64,000 nt of DNA from Paenibacillus sp. URB8-2 (GCF_013393385.1 NZ_AP023239.1:2108001-2172000); one strand, 5' to 3'. Positions 1-8,487 are shown, numbered from the stretch's first letter. A program made the numbers and translations. Notes: generated by a model not told the origin, from the sequence alone.

Positions 1-819
1 AACTCATCGGACATTAAGAAAGGCTTTTATCATCTCAACAAAAAATTTTCCAATGTCATGGACTCCATTCTCGACGACATGTCTTCGCAGGAAGATCCGA
101 TGATTATGCTTCATGATATGCATACGACCGACAATTACCTGTATGTCCATTCACTGAATGTTTGTCTTTATACTTTGGTGCTCGGAATCGCTCACGGCTA
201 CAACAGCGCCGACTTGAGAGTACTCGGGCTTGGCTCGCTGCTCCACGATATCGGCAAGACGCAAATTCCCGTCAAAATCGTCCAAAAGCCGGGCATGCTA
301 AGCGATGAGGAATTCCGGCACATGCGCGCCCATACCGAGATCGGTTATAAGATTCTGAAAGAGGAGCCGAACATTCCTCTCCTGGCCGCCCATTGCGCCT
401 ATCAGCATCACGAACGAGTGAACGGGTCCGGGTACCCCCGCGGTATTCTCGGTCCGCAGATTCACGAATATGCGAAATGGATCGGCGTGGCGGATTCCTA
501 TGATGCTATGACCTCTAACCGTGTGTATAAAAAGGCCATGCTGCCGCACCAGGCGGTGGAGGCGCTGTACGTCGGTTCTGGTACGCTCTACGAGCAGCAG
601 CAGCTGGAGATCTTCCGGGATCGTGTGGCGATTTACCCGATCGGCTTGAACGTCAAACTGAGCACGGGAGAGACCGGTGTTATCGTCAAAATCGATCCAA
701 GCATGCCCCACAGGCCCGTAGTTCGGATAAATGAGGGTCCGGAAGGCGAGAAGGTGGCTCCCTATGAACTCGATCTGCGCAAAATCCTGTCGGTGGTGAT
801 CTCCGATATGACGGTTTAG
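1..819 (+). CDS. HD-GYP domain phosphodiesterase (5' partial)
   Basis: The frame is already open at base 1, so the gene begins outside the window and the Met codon at 58 is probably internal. The visible part carries the HD-GYP signature: HSLNVCLY, then LLHDIGK (the HD metal pair), HTEIGYKIL, and HHERVNGSGYPRG (the GYP loop). This family hydrolyses cyclic di-GMP or related dinucleotides in the cytoplasm. The last ~70 residues, after the HD domain, form a small beta-rich tail (IGLNVKLSTGETGVIVKI) common in Paenibacillus and Bacillus HD-GYP proteins. Which nucleotide it hydrolyses cannot be told from sequence. An intrinsic terminator follows at 886. Confidence 0.9.
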   Translation, partial: NSSDIKKGFYHLNKKFSNVMDSILDDMSSQEDPMIMLHDMHTTDNYLYVHSLNVCLYTLVLGIAHGYNSADLRVLGLGSLLHDIGKTQIPVKIVQKPGMLSDEEFRHMRAHTEIGYKILKEEPNIPLLAAHCAYQHHERVNGSGYPRGILGPQIHEYAKWIGVADSYDAMTSNRVYKKAMLPHQAVEALYVGSGTLYEQQQLEIFRDRVAIYPIGLNVKLSTGETGVIVKIDPSMPHRPVVRINEGPEGEKVAPYELDLRKILSVVISDMTV

Positions 820-885
820 CAGCGGGTATCTGCAAAAGAATCTTTAAGGGTTCCGTATGGAACCGGCCCCCATGCAGCGGGAACG

Positions 886-930
886 GGGACGAAGGCGCCT
901 CCAGCCGGAGGATGTCTTCGCCCTTTTTTG
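886..930 (+). terminator. Intrinsic terminator after the HD-GYP gene
   Basis: A hairpin with paired cgaag...cttcg and cctcc...ggagg segments and an agcc loop is followed by six T residues. Confidence 0.75.
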
Positions 931-1011
931 TTGCATCTTGCTTTTTGCCCTCCTGCCGCCGCAGAAGCGGCCTTAACGTTTGCGGAACAATGCGTTTTTT
1001 TAAAAGTTCAT

Positions 1012-1020
1012 GGTATGATA
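1012..1020 (+). promoter_or_regulatory. Extended -10 promoter element upstream of yfkAB
   Basis: TGgTATGAT (TGN plus TATGAT) lies about 80 bp before the yfkAB start. No convincing -35 hexamer was found at the normal distance, so this would be an extended -10 type promoter. The call rests on motif similarity only. Confidence 0.4.
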
Positions 1021-1100
1021 TAGGGTAAGGCAGACGTTTTTCGCGGTTTTTTTGGTTAATAAAGAGAATAAGCATTTGCTATTGAAGGAGTTATTGCCAC

Positions 1101-2237
1101 ATGAACAGGATTCAATCACCAACCTCAATACCAAAGGAGCTGTCGCCAAGCTACGATCCGTGGGACCCTATCTCCTCTCTGAGCCGATACGGAAAGCATA
1201 TGCTTACCAGTGTGGAAATGACAGTCACCAATCTGTGCAATATGCGCTGCGAGCACTGTGCGGTCGGCGACAGTCTGACGACACGGGAAGGAGAATTGCT
1301 GCCGCTTGAGAATATGCTGAACCGGCTGGAGGAAGCGGAGCATCTGGAGACGATCAGCATTACCGGCGGAGAACCGATGTTCCGCGCGGATACCGTGGAC
1401 AACATGATTGTGCCCTTGCTTAAATATGCGAGGGAGCGCGGATTGCGCTCGCAGATTAATTCGAATCTGACGATGCCCTATTCCCGGTATGAGAAGCTGC
1501 TCCCTTATCTTGACGTTATGCATATCTCGTTCAACTATGTGAACGGGGACGATTTTCATGAGGTTGGTTTTGCGGGCAGCGGCCATGCCGTGGCGAAAGA
1601 GACGGCTTACCGGCTGTATGACACGATGCTGGAGAATGCGCAGCGGCTCAGCCGGGAGGGCATGTTCATTTCCGCGGAATCGATGATCAACTACCGGACA
1701 CACGGCAAGCTGCCGGAAATTCACCGGTTAATCGGGGAAATGGGCTGCCGTAGACACGAAGTTCATCCGATGTACGCTTCCAATTTCGCGTCTTCGCTTC
1801 CGGTCCTGTCGCTGAAGGAGACGGCTGCCGCCATTCAGGCCCTTCTGGACCAGCGGAATCCTGATTTGTGGATGCTGTTCGGAACGCTGCCCTTTTTTGC
1901 TTGCAGCTTTCTGGAGGAGGACCGCGAGCTGCTGCGCCGTCTGAAGTCCGAGAAGAACGTTACGGTGCGTAACGACCCCGACGGCCGAAACCGTGTCAAT
2001 GTCAATCTGTTCACCGGCGATGTATTCGTTACGGACTTTGCCGATATCCCCGCCTTTGGAAATATCGCCGAGCGGAAGCTGGACGATATTTTTGCGGAAT
2101 GGCTGAGCGAGCACCCGCTCAATCAAAAGGTGAACTGCCACTGCGCCGACGCCGGCTGCTGCGGCCCCAATCTCTTGGTAAAAGATATGTACTACCCGGA
2201 TATTGACTTTAAATCGAGAAAAGCGATCACTCTGTAG
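1101..2237 (+). CDS. yfkAB: Radical SAM/CxCxxxxC protein YfkAB
   Basis: A 378-residue radical SAM enzyme. The cluster-binding motif CNMRCEHC lies at about residues 46-53, followed by the GGEP motif (SITGGEPMF) that helps bind SAM. A cysteine-rich C-terminus (CHCADAGCCGP, about residues 348-358) is the second, auxiliary cysteine group typical of the YfkAB family. The reaction catalysed by YfkAB is not known to me. The ATG is preceded by GAAGGAG at a normal distance. The gene stands alone, with its own upstream promoter-like element and with the hemolysin-like gene 18 bp downstream, so the two may be cotranscribed. Confidence 0.85.
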   Translation: MNRIQSPTSIPKELSPSYDPWDPISSLSRYGKHMLTSVEMTVTNLCNMRCEHCAVGDSLTTREGELLPLENMLNRLEEAEHLETISITGGEPMFRADTVDNMIVPLLKYARERGLRSQINSNLTMPYSRYEKLLPYLDVMHISFNYVNGDDFHEVGFAGSGHAVAKETAYRLYDTMLENAQRLSREGMFISAESMINYRTHGKLPEIHRLIGEMGCRRHEVHPMYASNFASSLPVLSLKETAAAIQALLDQRNPDLWMLFGTLPFFACSFLEEDRELLRRLKSEKNVTVRNDPDGRNRVNVNLFTGDVFVTDFADIPAFGNIAERKLDDIFAEWLSEHPLNQKVNCHCADAGCCGPNLLVKDMYYPDIDFKSRKAITL

Positions 2238-2255
2238 AAATGGGGCGTTGTTATC

Positions 2256-3614
2256 GTGCATACGGAATTTGAGATCGGAAGTTTAGTGCTTAACCTTCTG
2301 CTTGTTCTGTTGCTCGTCTTTTTAAACGGTGTCTTTGTGGCCGCGGAATTCTCACTTGTGAAGGTCCGCCAGTCCCGGCTGACCCAACTTCAAAGCGAAG
2401 GCAATAAACTGGCCGGTTATGCACTCAAGGTCAACCATCGGCTGGACTCTTATCTGTCCGCCACCCAGTTCGGCATAACGCTGGCTTCGCTCGGTCTCGG
2501 CTGGGTGGGGGAACCGGCGATTTCGGAGCTGCTCGTGGAGCCGTTGATGTTCAAACTGGGGGTTACCGACCATTCCCTGATTTCCACCGTATCGGTCGTT
2601 ATCGGCTTCTCCATCATCACCTTCCTACATATTGTGCTTGGTGAGCTTGCGCCCAAATCCCTGGCGATCCAGAAGACGGATGGCACAGCGCTTCTGCTGT
2701 CGGCTCCATTGATGTTCTTTTACAAGGTGTTCTTGCCGTTCATCTGGGTTCTGAACGCGTCGGCAAACGGGCTGCTGCGTCTCATCGGCGTGGAGCCGGC
2801 GAGCGAGGCGGAGGCTGCCCACTCCGAGGAGGAAATTCGCATTCTGATGAATCAGAGCGCGAAGAGCGGTGTCATCGACAAGGACGAGATGAAGCTGATG
2901 GACAATATCTTCGAGTTCTCCGATCTTTTGGCCCGCGAGGTTATGCTTCCCCGGACGGATATGGATTGCCTGTATACGAATCTTTCCGTGGAGGAGAATT
3001 TGCGGATTGTGACGGAGACCAAGCATTCCCGTTATCCCGTTGCGCTGGAAGACAAGGACCGGATTATCGGCTTCGTCCATATTACCGATTTTTTGCTTGC
3101 TCCTCGGGAGCAGCAGAGCAATTTGGCCAGCCTTGTCCGTCCGATTCTGAATGTGCCGGAATCGATCGAAATCAGCCACGCGCTGCGGCTGATGCAGAAG
3201 CATCATTCCCAGCTGACGCTGGTTGTGGACGAATACGGCGGCACGGCCGGCCTGCTTACGGCGGAAGAAATACTCGAAGAAATTGTCGGCGACCTGCATG
3301 ACGAATTCGAGGATGAGCGGCCGGAAGTGGAGCACAAGGAAGGCGGCTACATCTCGGTCTCCGGCCGGCTGCTGATCGAGGATATCAATGATTTGACGGG
3401 CATTGAGATCGAGGACGACGAAGTCGACTCCATTGGCGGCTGGCTGTTCAAGGAACTTGAGGGCAATCCCGCCAAGGGCAAACGCAGAGTCGTCGATCAT
3501 GTGATATTCGAGGTCGAGGAATCCACTCGGCTCCGCATTACCCGGATCAACATCCACCGGGAGCCGGGCGCTTCCAAAGAAGAAGAAGAGGAAGTCCGGG
3601 ATCGAAACGATTAA
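2256..3614 (+). CDS. Hemolysin-family CNNM/CBS/CorC membrane protein
   Basis: A 452-residue integral membrane protein starting at GTG. The order is an N-terminal DUF21/CNNM membrane domain with about four hydrophobic segments (residues 8-180), a pair of CBS domains (about 205-345; LAREVMLPRTDM and VVDEYGGTAGLLT are typical) and a C-terminal CorC_HlyC domain. The family is linked to magnesium or cobalt efflux and is often mislabelled 'hemolysin'. The tail is acidic and charged. It follows yfkAB closely and ends at a strong terminator. Confidence 0.88.
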   Translation: MHTEFEIGSLVLNLLLVLLLVFLNGVFVAAEFSLVKVRQSRLTQLQSEGNKLAGYALKVNHRLDSYLSATQFGITLASLGLGWVGEPAISELLVEPLMFKLGVTDHSLISTVSVVIGFSIITFLHIVLGELAPKSLAIQKTDGTALLLSAPLMFFYKVFLPFIWVLNASANGLLRLIGVEPASEAEAAHSEEEIRILMNQSAKSGVIDKDEMKLMDNIFEFSDLLAREVMLPRTDMDCLYTNLSVEENLRIVTETKHSRYPVALEDKDRIIGFVHITDFLLAPREQQSNLASLVRPILNVPESIEISHALRLMQKHHSQLTLVVDEYGGTAGLLTAEEILEEIVGDLHDEFEDERPEVEHKEGGYISVSGRLLIEDINDLTGIEIEDDEVDSIGGWLFKELEGNPAKGKRRVVDHVIFEVEESTRLRITRINIHREPGASKEEEEEVRDRND

Positions 3615-3650
3615 TGATAATGACAGCCCCGCACATTTATAATCTCAAAA

Positions 3651-3694
3651 GACTCGCCCCGCGCCTTACGGCGCTCTAACGGGGCGAGTTTTTA
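3651..3694 (+). terminator. Intrinsic terminator of the CNNM/CBS gene
   Basis: The perfect inverted repeat actcgccccg / cggggcgagt is followed by a T-rich tract. Confidence 0.9.
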
Positions 3695-3739
3695 TTTAGG
3701 CTTTAGCCAGTTGAGTGCGTGAAACGCGCGAAACAAAAA

Positions 3740-4258
3740 ACCACCCGCTATGCGGGTGGAGGGATCAAGGGTTTGACCAACAAGAGGGAGTAGAAATTTT
3801 AGAAGGTCACATGATGCCAGATCACGTACACATGCTGGTAGCAATTCCGCCAAAGATATCAGTGTCATCATTCATGGGATATATAAAAGGGAAAAATTCG
3901 CTAATGATCTTTGAGAAGCATGCCCAATTAAAGTATAAATATGGGAATCGGAAATTTTGGGCAGAAGGATATTATGTGAGTACAGTGGGTTTGAATGAAG
4001 CAACCGTAGCTAATTACATTCGTGAACAAGAAGCACACGACCAGGCAATAGATAAACTGAGTGTAAAAGAATATGAAGATCCGTTTAGCGACAATAGGGG
4101 CAAAAAGAAATAGACCAGTTTAACTGGTAAGTGGAAGTGACAAATTACACTGAGCCTGAACAGATTTGTGGTCAGGCTAGCGTCTTTAGGCGCAGTTTGG
4201 CAACAGGGGGTTATACCCCAAGAGCAAACCACCCGTTGGACGGGTGGTTATGATTTTT
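3740..4258 (+). mobile_element. Degenerate IS200/IS605-type element
   Basis: A subterminal hairpin at 3741-3759 (ccacccgc-tat-gcgggtgg) and one at 4227-4249 (aaccacccg-ttgga-cgggtggtt) bracket a remnant Y1 transposase gene. Paired hairpins instead of terminal inverted repeats are diagnostic of IS200/IS605 ends. The stretch between the left hairpin and the transposase is far too short for the normal start of tnpA, indicating an internal deletion near the left end. The element is AT-richer than its surroundings. Exact borders are uncertain because these elements make no target duplication. Confidence 0.8.
3781..4113 (+). pseudogene. tnpA: 5'-truncated IS200-family transposase TnpA
   Basis: From 3781 the translation matches the central and C-terminal part of IS200 TnpA. 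The HUH motif is read in DHVHMLV, then VSSFMGYIKGK, KYGNRKFW, YYVSTVG and the catalytic tyrosine region YIREQE. The first ~40 residues of a normal ~150-residue TnpA, including the start, are missing. The upstream open frame instead translates the left-end hairpin. The HUH pair and the nucleophilic Tyr remain, but the lost N-terminal strand should make it inactive. Marker of a past insertion between the CNNM gene and cotJ. Confidence 0.85.
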
Positions 4259-4368
4259 TTTCTGAACATCGTCTACATACCGGGCGGACTACATAAATTA
4301 ATTACGAAGATAATCCTCGGGAGAGCAAGATTTACGCAAAGCCGGGGAAAGCGAAGGAGGAATAGCCG

Positions 4369-4599
4369 TTGACTTCACAAGCGCCAAACTCCCAAGAACG
4401 CGTATATTCGGTTTACGTAGGGCCGTTCGATCCCTGTCCGCCGGTGCCCTGCAAGACGTATGTCGTGCCCCCTCATTTGTTTTTGGGCTTCCAACCCCCG
4501 AATCTGCCGCAGTTTAACCTTCCGGAAGCCTTGAAGATCGGCACGCTCTGGCCCGCGCTGTACAGCACGTATACACCTCATATCAGAGGAGGGAATTAG
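4369..4599 (+). CDS. cotJA: Spore coat associated protein CotJA
   Basis: A 76-residue proline-rich protein with the typical CotJA core (YVGPFDPCPPVPCKTYVVPP and FLGFQPPNLPQF). The start is TTG at 4369, chosen because GAAGGAGG lies eight bases upstream. It is the first gene of cotJA-cotJB-cotJC, an operon expressed in the mother cell during sporulation in Bacillus; the products are layered into the inner coat. Only 3 bp separate it from cotJB. The operon lies directly downstream of the IS200 remnant. Confidence 0.92.
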   Translation: MTSQAPNSQERVYSVYVGPFDPCPPVPCKTYVVPPHLFLGFQPPNLPQFNLPEALKIGTLWPALYSTYTPHIRGGN

Positions 4600-4602
4600 C
4601 AA

Positions 4603-4869
4603 ATGGAAGCAACCCCCTGCGATCCCCGCTATTATGAATTGCTGGAGCAGCTTCAGACGCTTGATTTTGCGCTGGTTGAGCTGAATCTTTACCTGGACAC
4701 TCACCCGACCGATCTGCAAAGCATCCAGCAGTTCAACCAGCTTATCCAGGAACGGACCCGGCTGGCAAAGCAGTTCCAGGAGCTGTATGGTCCGCTGCAA
4801 AATTTCGGGCGCGCGTATTCGAAATGTCCCTGGGAGTGGAGCGAAAGTCCCTGGCCTTGGCAGGTATAA
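4603..4869 (+). CDS. cotJB: Spore coat protein CotJB
   Basis: An 88-residue CotJB homologue: YYELLEQLQTLDFALVELNL followed by an early LDTHP motif and the aromatic tail CPWEWSESPWPWQV. The family forms part of the spore coat with CotJA and CotJC. The RBS (gaggaggg) sits in the end of cotJA, indicating translational coupling. Length agrees with the family. Confidence 0.92.
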   Translation: MEATPCDPRYYELLEQLQTLDFALVELNLYLDTHPTDLQSIQQFNQLIQERTRLAKQFQELYGPLQNFGRAYSKCPWEWSESPWPWQV

Positions 4870-4902
4870 ACAAACGCAGAGGCGAAAAAGGAGGTTAAGC
4901 GC

Positions 4903-5472
4903 ATGTGGGTTTACGAAAAAAAGCTGCAATACCCGGTCCGGGTGAGCAAGTGCGACGTCCGGATGGCGAAATATCTGATCGAACAGTACGGAGGAGCGGA
5001 TGGAGAGCTTGCCGCCGCCCTTCGCTATATGAATCAAAGATATACCATCCCGGGTAAGGTCATCGGGGTGCTTAACGACATTTCAACGGAAGAGCTGGCT
5101 CATCTGGAAATGATAGCCACAATGGTCTACAAGCTGACCAAAGACGCGACTGTGCAGCAGTTGGAGGAGGCGGGTCTTGGCGCCCATTATGTCAACCATG
5201 ACTCCGCACTTTATTATGAGAATGCCGGAGGTGTGCCGTGGACGGCAGCTTATATTCAGGCAAAAGGGGACCCGATTGCCGATCTGTATGAGGACATTGC
5301 CGCAGAGGAAAAAGCGCGGGCTACATATCAGTGGCTGATCAATATGACCGACGACGTGGATTTGCAGGACAGCCTCAAATTCCTGAGAGAGCGGGAGATT
5401 GTGCATTCTCAGCGCTTCAGGGAAGCCGTTGAGATTCTCAAGGAAGACGGGGAGTACAAGAGGGTGTTCTGA
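4903..5472 (+). CDS. cotJC: Spore coat protein CotJC (manganese catalase family)
   Basis: 189 residues of the ferritin-like manganese catalase fold. Glu/His metal ligands can be read in ISTEELAHLEMIATMVY, DIAAEEKARATYQW and EREIVHSQRFREAV. CotJC sits in the spore coat and may protect against peroxide. The ATG follows AAGGAGGTTAAGCGC. It is the last gene of the cotJ operon and converges on a polysaccharide deacetylase gene across a bidirectional terminator. Confidence 0.93.
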   Translation: MWVYEKKLQYPVRVSKCDVRMAKYLIEQYGGADGELAAALRYMNQRYTIPGKVIGVLNDISTEELAHLEMIATMVYKLTKDATVQQLEEAGLGAHYVNHDSALYYENAGGVPWTAAYIQAKGDPIADLYEDIAAEEKARATYQWLINMTDDVDLQDSLKFLREREIVHSQRFREAVEILKEDGEYKRVF

Positions 5473-5523
5473 CAAAATAACAAGAATGGATGAGCCATCC
5501 TCTTTGAGGAGGGCATCCGCTGG

Positions 5524-5561
5524 AAATAAATGCCCCGCTAAGTCGGCGGGGTATTTATTTT
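5524..5561. terminator. Bidirectional terminator between cotJC and the deacetylase gene
   Basis: The symmetrical hairpin aaataaatgccccgc / ggcggggtatttattt has A/T flanks on both sides, so it can end transcription from either direction. It overlaps the first codons of the opposite gene's 3' end only marginally. Confidence 0.85.
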
Positions 5562-6358
5562 GACGTATGCGCGGCCTCATACGATTCCTTTAACGGATCG
5601 GGAATCCGGTTCGAGTCGGCGGCCCTGCGGTCCGATCGGTGCTTCAAAAGCTCGGATACCGTTACGACGGCATAATGCCGTTTGCGCAGCTCGGGAAGGA
5701 TGATTTTGAGCGCCTCGACCGTCTGGGTACTGTTGTATACATAATCATGCATCAGGATGATATCACCGCTGCGCACATTGTTCAACACTCTGTTAACTAT
5801 GCGGCCGACTCCCGGTTTGGCCCAGTCCCAAGTATCCTGATGCCAGGACCACAGCACTAGCTGCATGTGGTTCTGTTTGATAATATCGACGACCGCCTCG
5901 TTATACCAGCCGCCGGGAGGGCGGAACAGGATGGGCTTTTGCTGAGTCGCCTGCATAACTGCATCCTGAGTGCTGCTGATTTCTTTCAGAATCCGGATGG
6001 AGGATGCTCCCTGGAAAGAGGGGTGGTGGAAAGTATGATTGCCGATTTCATGACCTTCTTCAAGTTCGGTACGCAAAATTTCGGGATGACGCATCGCCTT
6101 GTCGCCGACGACGAAAAAGGTAGCCTTCGCCCCGTATTGTTTGAGCAGACTAAGAATTTCCGGGGTGAGCTTCCGGTCGGGTCCGTCGTCGAACGTAAGG
6201 GCGACGAGCTTATCCGCAGTGGGTACCTCCCAGACAATTTCTCCGTGTTCCTCGTAATATTCCCTGCTTTTTGGACCCGCCTCCGAAGCGGCGTTCGCGC
6301 TCCCTCCGGCAAGAGCTGTGGACAGCAGCAAGCAAATGGACAGTCGATAGACTCGCAA
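5555..6358 (-). CDS. Secreted polysaccharide deacetylase (NodB domain)
   Basis: 267 residues with a signal peptide (residues 1-24, ending SANAAS). NodB motifs appear in order: TFDDGP (about 55-60), HTFHHP, RPPGG in place of the usual RxPYG, and LMHDYV near residue 205. The family removes acetyl or amide-linked groups from peptidoglycan, chitin or similar glycans outside the cell. The Asp-His-His metal triad is complete, so it should be active. The substrate cannot be assigned. The gene is monocistronic, convergent with cotJC and divergent from capA-like 6567. Confidence 0.88.
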   Translation of the reverse strand: MRVYRLSICLLLSTALAGGSANAASEAGPKSREYYEEHGEIVWEVPTADKLVALTFDDGPDRKLTPEILSLLKQYGAKATFFVVGDKAMRHPEILRTELEEGHEIGNHTFHHPSFQGASSIRILKEISSTQDAVMQATQQKPILFRPPGGWYNEAVVDIIKQNHMQLVLWSWHQDTWDWAKPGVGRIVNRVLNNVRSGDIILMHDYVYNSTQTVEALKIILPELRKRHYAVVTVSELLKHRSDRRAADSNRIPDPLKESYEAAHTSK

Positions 6359-6566
6359 TTTCTCATTCTCCTCTCGGCGCTTTTAAAAAACACTTAATTG
6401 TTGCACATAGAGCTAGGCTTCCTTGAACGGGCTCCGATTATACGAGGTTTCCGTAATGCGGCCCGCTCTTTCTTTTTGCACTTTAATAGAATGGATCAAT
6501 AGAGTAGAATAGGAGGGATGCTGGAAAAACTGGCAGGTAAAGCGTTAAAAGAGAGGGGGATTTAGG

Positions 6567-7625
6567 TTGCGCAGACTCCCGTTAGTCATCATCATGATCC
6601 TGCTGGCTCTATCCATTCCGGCCGGGACGGGAACGGCGGCTGCCGTTTCCAATAAAGCAGGGGCTTCTTCCGATATAAGGCTGGTATTTGCCGGCGACGT
6701 TTTGCTGGATGGCTACGTCGGGGACCAGATTGCAAAATACGGAGTGAACTATCCCTTCGTTAAGGTGGCGCCCGTACTCAAGAAGGCGGATGTGGCCTTT
6801 GCAAATCTGGAGACGCCCGTTTCGACAAAAGGCGAGGCGGCGAATAAAACATTCGTTTTCCGGTCGAAGCCGGGCACGCTGGCCGGTTTGCAATATGCCG
6901 GGATTGACGGAGTAACCGTTGCCAATAATCATATCCTGGATTACGGTCAAGCGGGGATGCTGGACACATTGTCCTATCTCGACAAGTACGGTATAGGCCG
7001 TACGGGAGCGGGCAGAAATACGGAGGAAGCATTCAGGCCTTATACAAAGACCGTAAATGGCAGGAAAATCGCTATCCTGGGCGTAAGCCGTGTTCTGTCG
7101 GATTCTTCGTGGTATGCGGGCAAGAACAAACCGGGAGCGGCCTCGGCTTATACTCCGGAACCGCTGCTGGGCAAGATTAAACAGTCGGCCCAAAACAATG
7201 ATTTTACGGTTGTTTATATCCATTGGAATCAGGAATTCAAGGATTACCCTGAGAAGTACGCCCGCACTCTTGCCAAACAGATGATCGACAGCGGTGCCGA
7301 TTTGATTATCGGAGCGCACAGCCACTGCTTGATGGGGATCGAATATTACAAGCACAAGCCAATCTACTATTCTCTCGGTAATTTTGTATTTAACCGCTCT
7401 ACCCGAGGCGGAGAGAAGACGCTGGATTCGGTGCTCGCGAATTTCCAGATTGCCGGAAACAAGCTGTCGGCCAGCATAACGCCGGTCAAAATCTTGCACG
7501 GCCAGCCGGTGTTCATGGATGTGAACTACAACAAGAAGATCATACAGTTGTTGAACAAACTGTCATTCAATGCCGTCGTCGATTCGAAGGGAAAGGTATC
7601 CGAGAGAAGTGCAGGCGCAAAATGA
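6567..7625 (+). CDS. CapA family protein (poly-gamma-glutamate synthesis-like)
   Basis: 352 residues with an N-terminal signal/anchor (LVIIMILLALSIPAGTGTAA) and a calcineurin-like PGA_cap domain: FAGDVLLDGYVG, FANLETPVS, VTVANNHILDYG, YIHWNQEF and GAHSHCLMGIEYY, which supply Asp, Asn and His ligands for two metals. Such proteins accompany poly-gamma-glutamate capsule systems, but many stand alone, as here. The start is TTG at 6567 with gaggggga upstream. An ATG at 6594 is a less likely alternative because it would cut the signal peptide. Confidence 0.85.
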   Translation: MRRLPLVIIMILLALSIPAGTGTAAAVSNKAGASSDIRLVFAGDVLLDGYVGDQIAKYGVNYPFVKVAPVLKKADVAFANLETPVSTKGEAANKTFVFRSKPGTLAGLQYAGIDGVTVANNHILDYGQAGMLDTLSYLDKYGIGRTGAGRNTEEAFRPYTKTVNGRKIAILGVSRVLSDSSWYAGKNKPGAASAYTPEPLLGKIKQSAQNNDFTVVYIHWNQEFKDYPEKYARTLAKQMIDSGADLIIGAHSHCLMGIEYYKHKPIYYSLGNFVFNRSTRGGEKTLDSVLANFQIAGNKLSASITPVKILHGQPVFMDVNYNKKIIQLLNKLSFNAVVDSKGKVSERSAGAK

Positions 7626-7636
7626 CAGAAGGAGAA

Positions 7637-7661
7637 GGGCGGCCGTGTGGCCGCTCTTTTT
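7637..7661 (+). terminator. Intrinsic terminator of the capA-like gene
   Basis: The hairpin gcggcc-gtgt-ggccgc is followed by ctttttaaa. A 101-bp repeat starts immediately after the T-tract. Confidence 0.88.
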
Positions 7662-7662
7662 A

Positions 7663-7763
7663 AAATATAAGAATGTTTAAGCCGGGGGCTTAACATTTTG
7701 ACTTATATTTCTACGAGAAGCGTACTTGCGTCTTATAAAGACGCCGTCAGGCGTTTCTTCTTG
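7663..7763 (+). repeat. 101-bp structured intergenic repeat, copy A
   Basis: Outer stem AAATATAAG/CTTATATTT (9 perfect pairs) encloses a hairpin TTAAGCC-GGG-GGCTTAA. A nearly invariant 53-nt block follows (7711-7763) in which GAAGCG pairs with CGTTTC around CGTCTT-ATA-AAGACG. The G in GAAGCG (A in the other copies) keeps pairing as G-U only in plus-strand RNA. It begins two bases after the T-tract of the capA-like terminator and occupies the first quarter of the abrB upstream region. Confidence 0.9.
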
Positions 7764-7956
7764 GTTTTCCCGGAGTCTCTTGCAAAGGTGCTTGAAAAAA
7801 ACATAGGCCTCGCTTAGTGGCGTTCTTTTGGAATAAACTTGCCAATCGCTCTGATTTTAGTTTAAATTAGTAGTAAATAGACTTGATTTTTGTCGAATTC
7901 GGGAAGGTTTGTGTGTTGAATTTGTCGATTGTTATCGGAAGATGTAGAAATATGAA

Positions 7957-7985
7957 TTGACAGGAAAGTTGTGACACTTTACAAT
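7957..7985 (+). promoter_or_regulatory. Sigma-A promoter of abrB
   Basis: A consensus TTGACA (7957-7962), a 17-bp spacer and TACAAT (7980-7985) lie 98 bp before the abrB start. The rest of the 7764-8082 gap is AT-rich and shows nothing else I can name. Confidence 0.75.
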
Positions 7986-8082
7986 TCAAGTTAGAGCGTA
8001 ATCATTTCTATCCGTTAATGGAACTTTCGCTTTTCTATGTAAATCATTATATAAAGTGTTATTTCAAGGGAGGATTCATTGA

Positions 8083-8337
8083 ATGAAGGCAACAGGAATC
8101 GTAAGAAAAGTGGATGAGCTGGGACGTATCGTCATTCCGATCGAGCTTCGCCGCACAATGGGAATCGATATTAAGGACCCGCTTGAAATTTTCGTCGACG
8201 GAGAGAAGATTATTCTCAGAAAATATGAACCAACCTGCATTTTTTCCGGGAGCTCGGAGAATCTGATTAACTTCAAGGGCAAGATGGTCAGCAAGGACAT
8301 TCTCGACGAACTGCTCGAGAGCTTTAATCAGGTATAA
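8083..8337 (+). CDS. abrB: AbrB family transition-state regulator
   Basis: 84 residues. The N-terminal half (GIVRKVDELGRIVIPIELRR) is the swapped-hairpin DNA-binding domain of AbrB/Abh/SpoVT, with the conserved basic residues that contact DNA. The C-terminal half is shorter than in B. subtilis AbrB (about 96 residues). In bacilli AbrB represses post-exponential and sporulation genes during growth. An Abh-type paralogue cannot be excluded. The ATG is preceded by AAGGGAGGA. Confidence 0.88.
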   Translation: MKATGIVRKVDELGRIVIPIELRRTMGIDIKDPLEIFVDGEKIILRKYEPTCIFSGSSENLINFKGKMVSKDILDELLESFNQV

Positions 8338-8365
8338 ATTCAAATTAGCGGAAACGAAAAGATTG

Positions 8366-8396
8366 AGCCTGACCGCACAGGTCAGCGCTTTTTTTA
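8366..8396 (+). terminator. Intrinsic terminator of abrB
   Basis: The stem cctgacc / ggtcagcg has a gcaca loop and is followed by seven T residues. Confidence 0.88.
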
Positions 8397-8438
8397 AGAC
8401 GGCGCCCCGTGAGAGCGGGAGGCTGAATATAATAGCGA

Positions 8439-8487
8439 AACGGCAGGATGGGAAGTTCCATGGGAACAGCCAACCTGCCGTTTTTGA
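8439..8487 (+). terminator. Second terminator-like hairpin downstream of abrB
   Basis: The inverted repeat cggcagg / cctgccg has inner pairing atgg/ccat and is followed by TTTTTG. It lies in the 258-bp abrB-HAD gap, in which I see no gene. Confidence 0.7.

Noticed and set aside
4014..4232. Minus-strand frame opposite the IS200 right end
   Set aside because: No similarity to TnpB or any protein that I know; it reads through the end hairpin.
6518..6565. 15-codon frame (MLEKLAGKALKERGI) just before the capA-like gene
   Set aside because: AGGAGG is only one base from the ATG, too close to initiate. A leader peptide cannot be excluded but is not supported.
7663..7763. Group IIC intron remnant behind a terminator
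   Set aside because: Location fits, but no domain V sequence, no reverse transcriptase and a fixed 101-bp length. A targeting analogy only.
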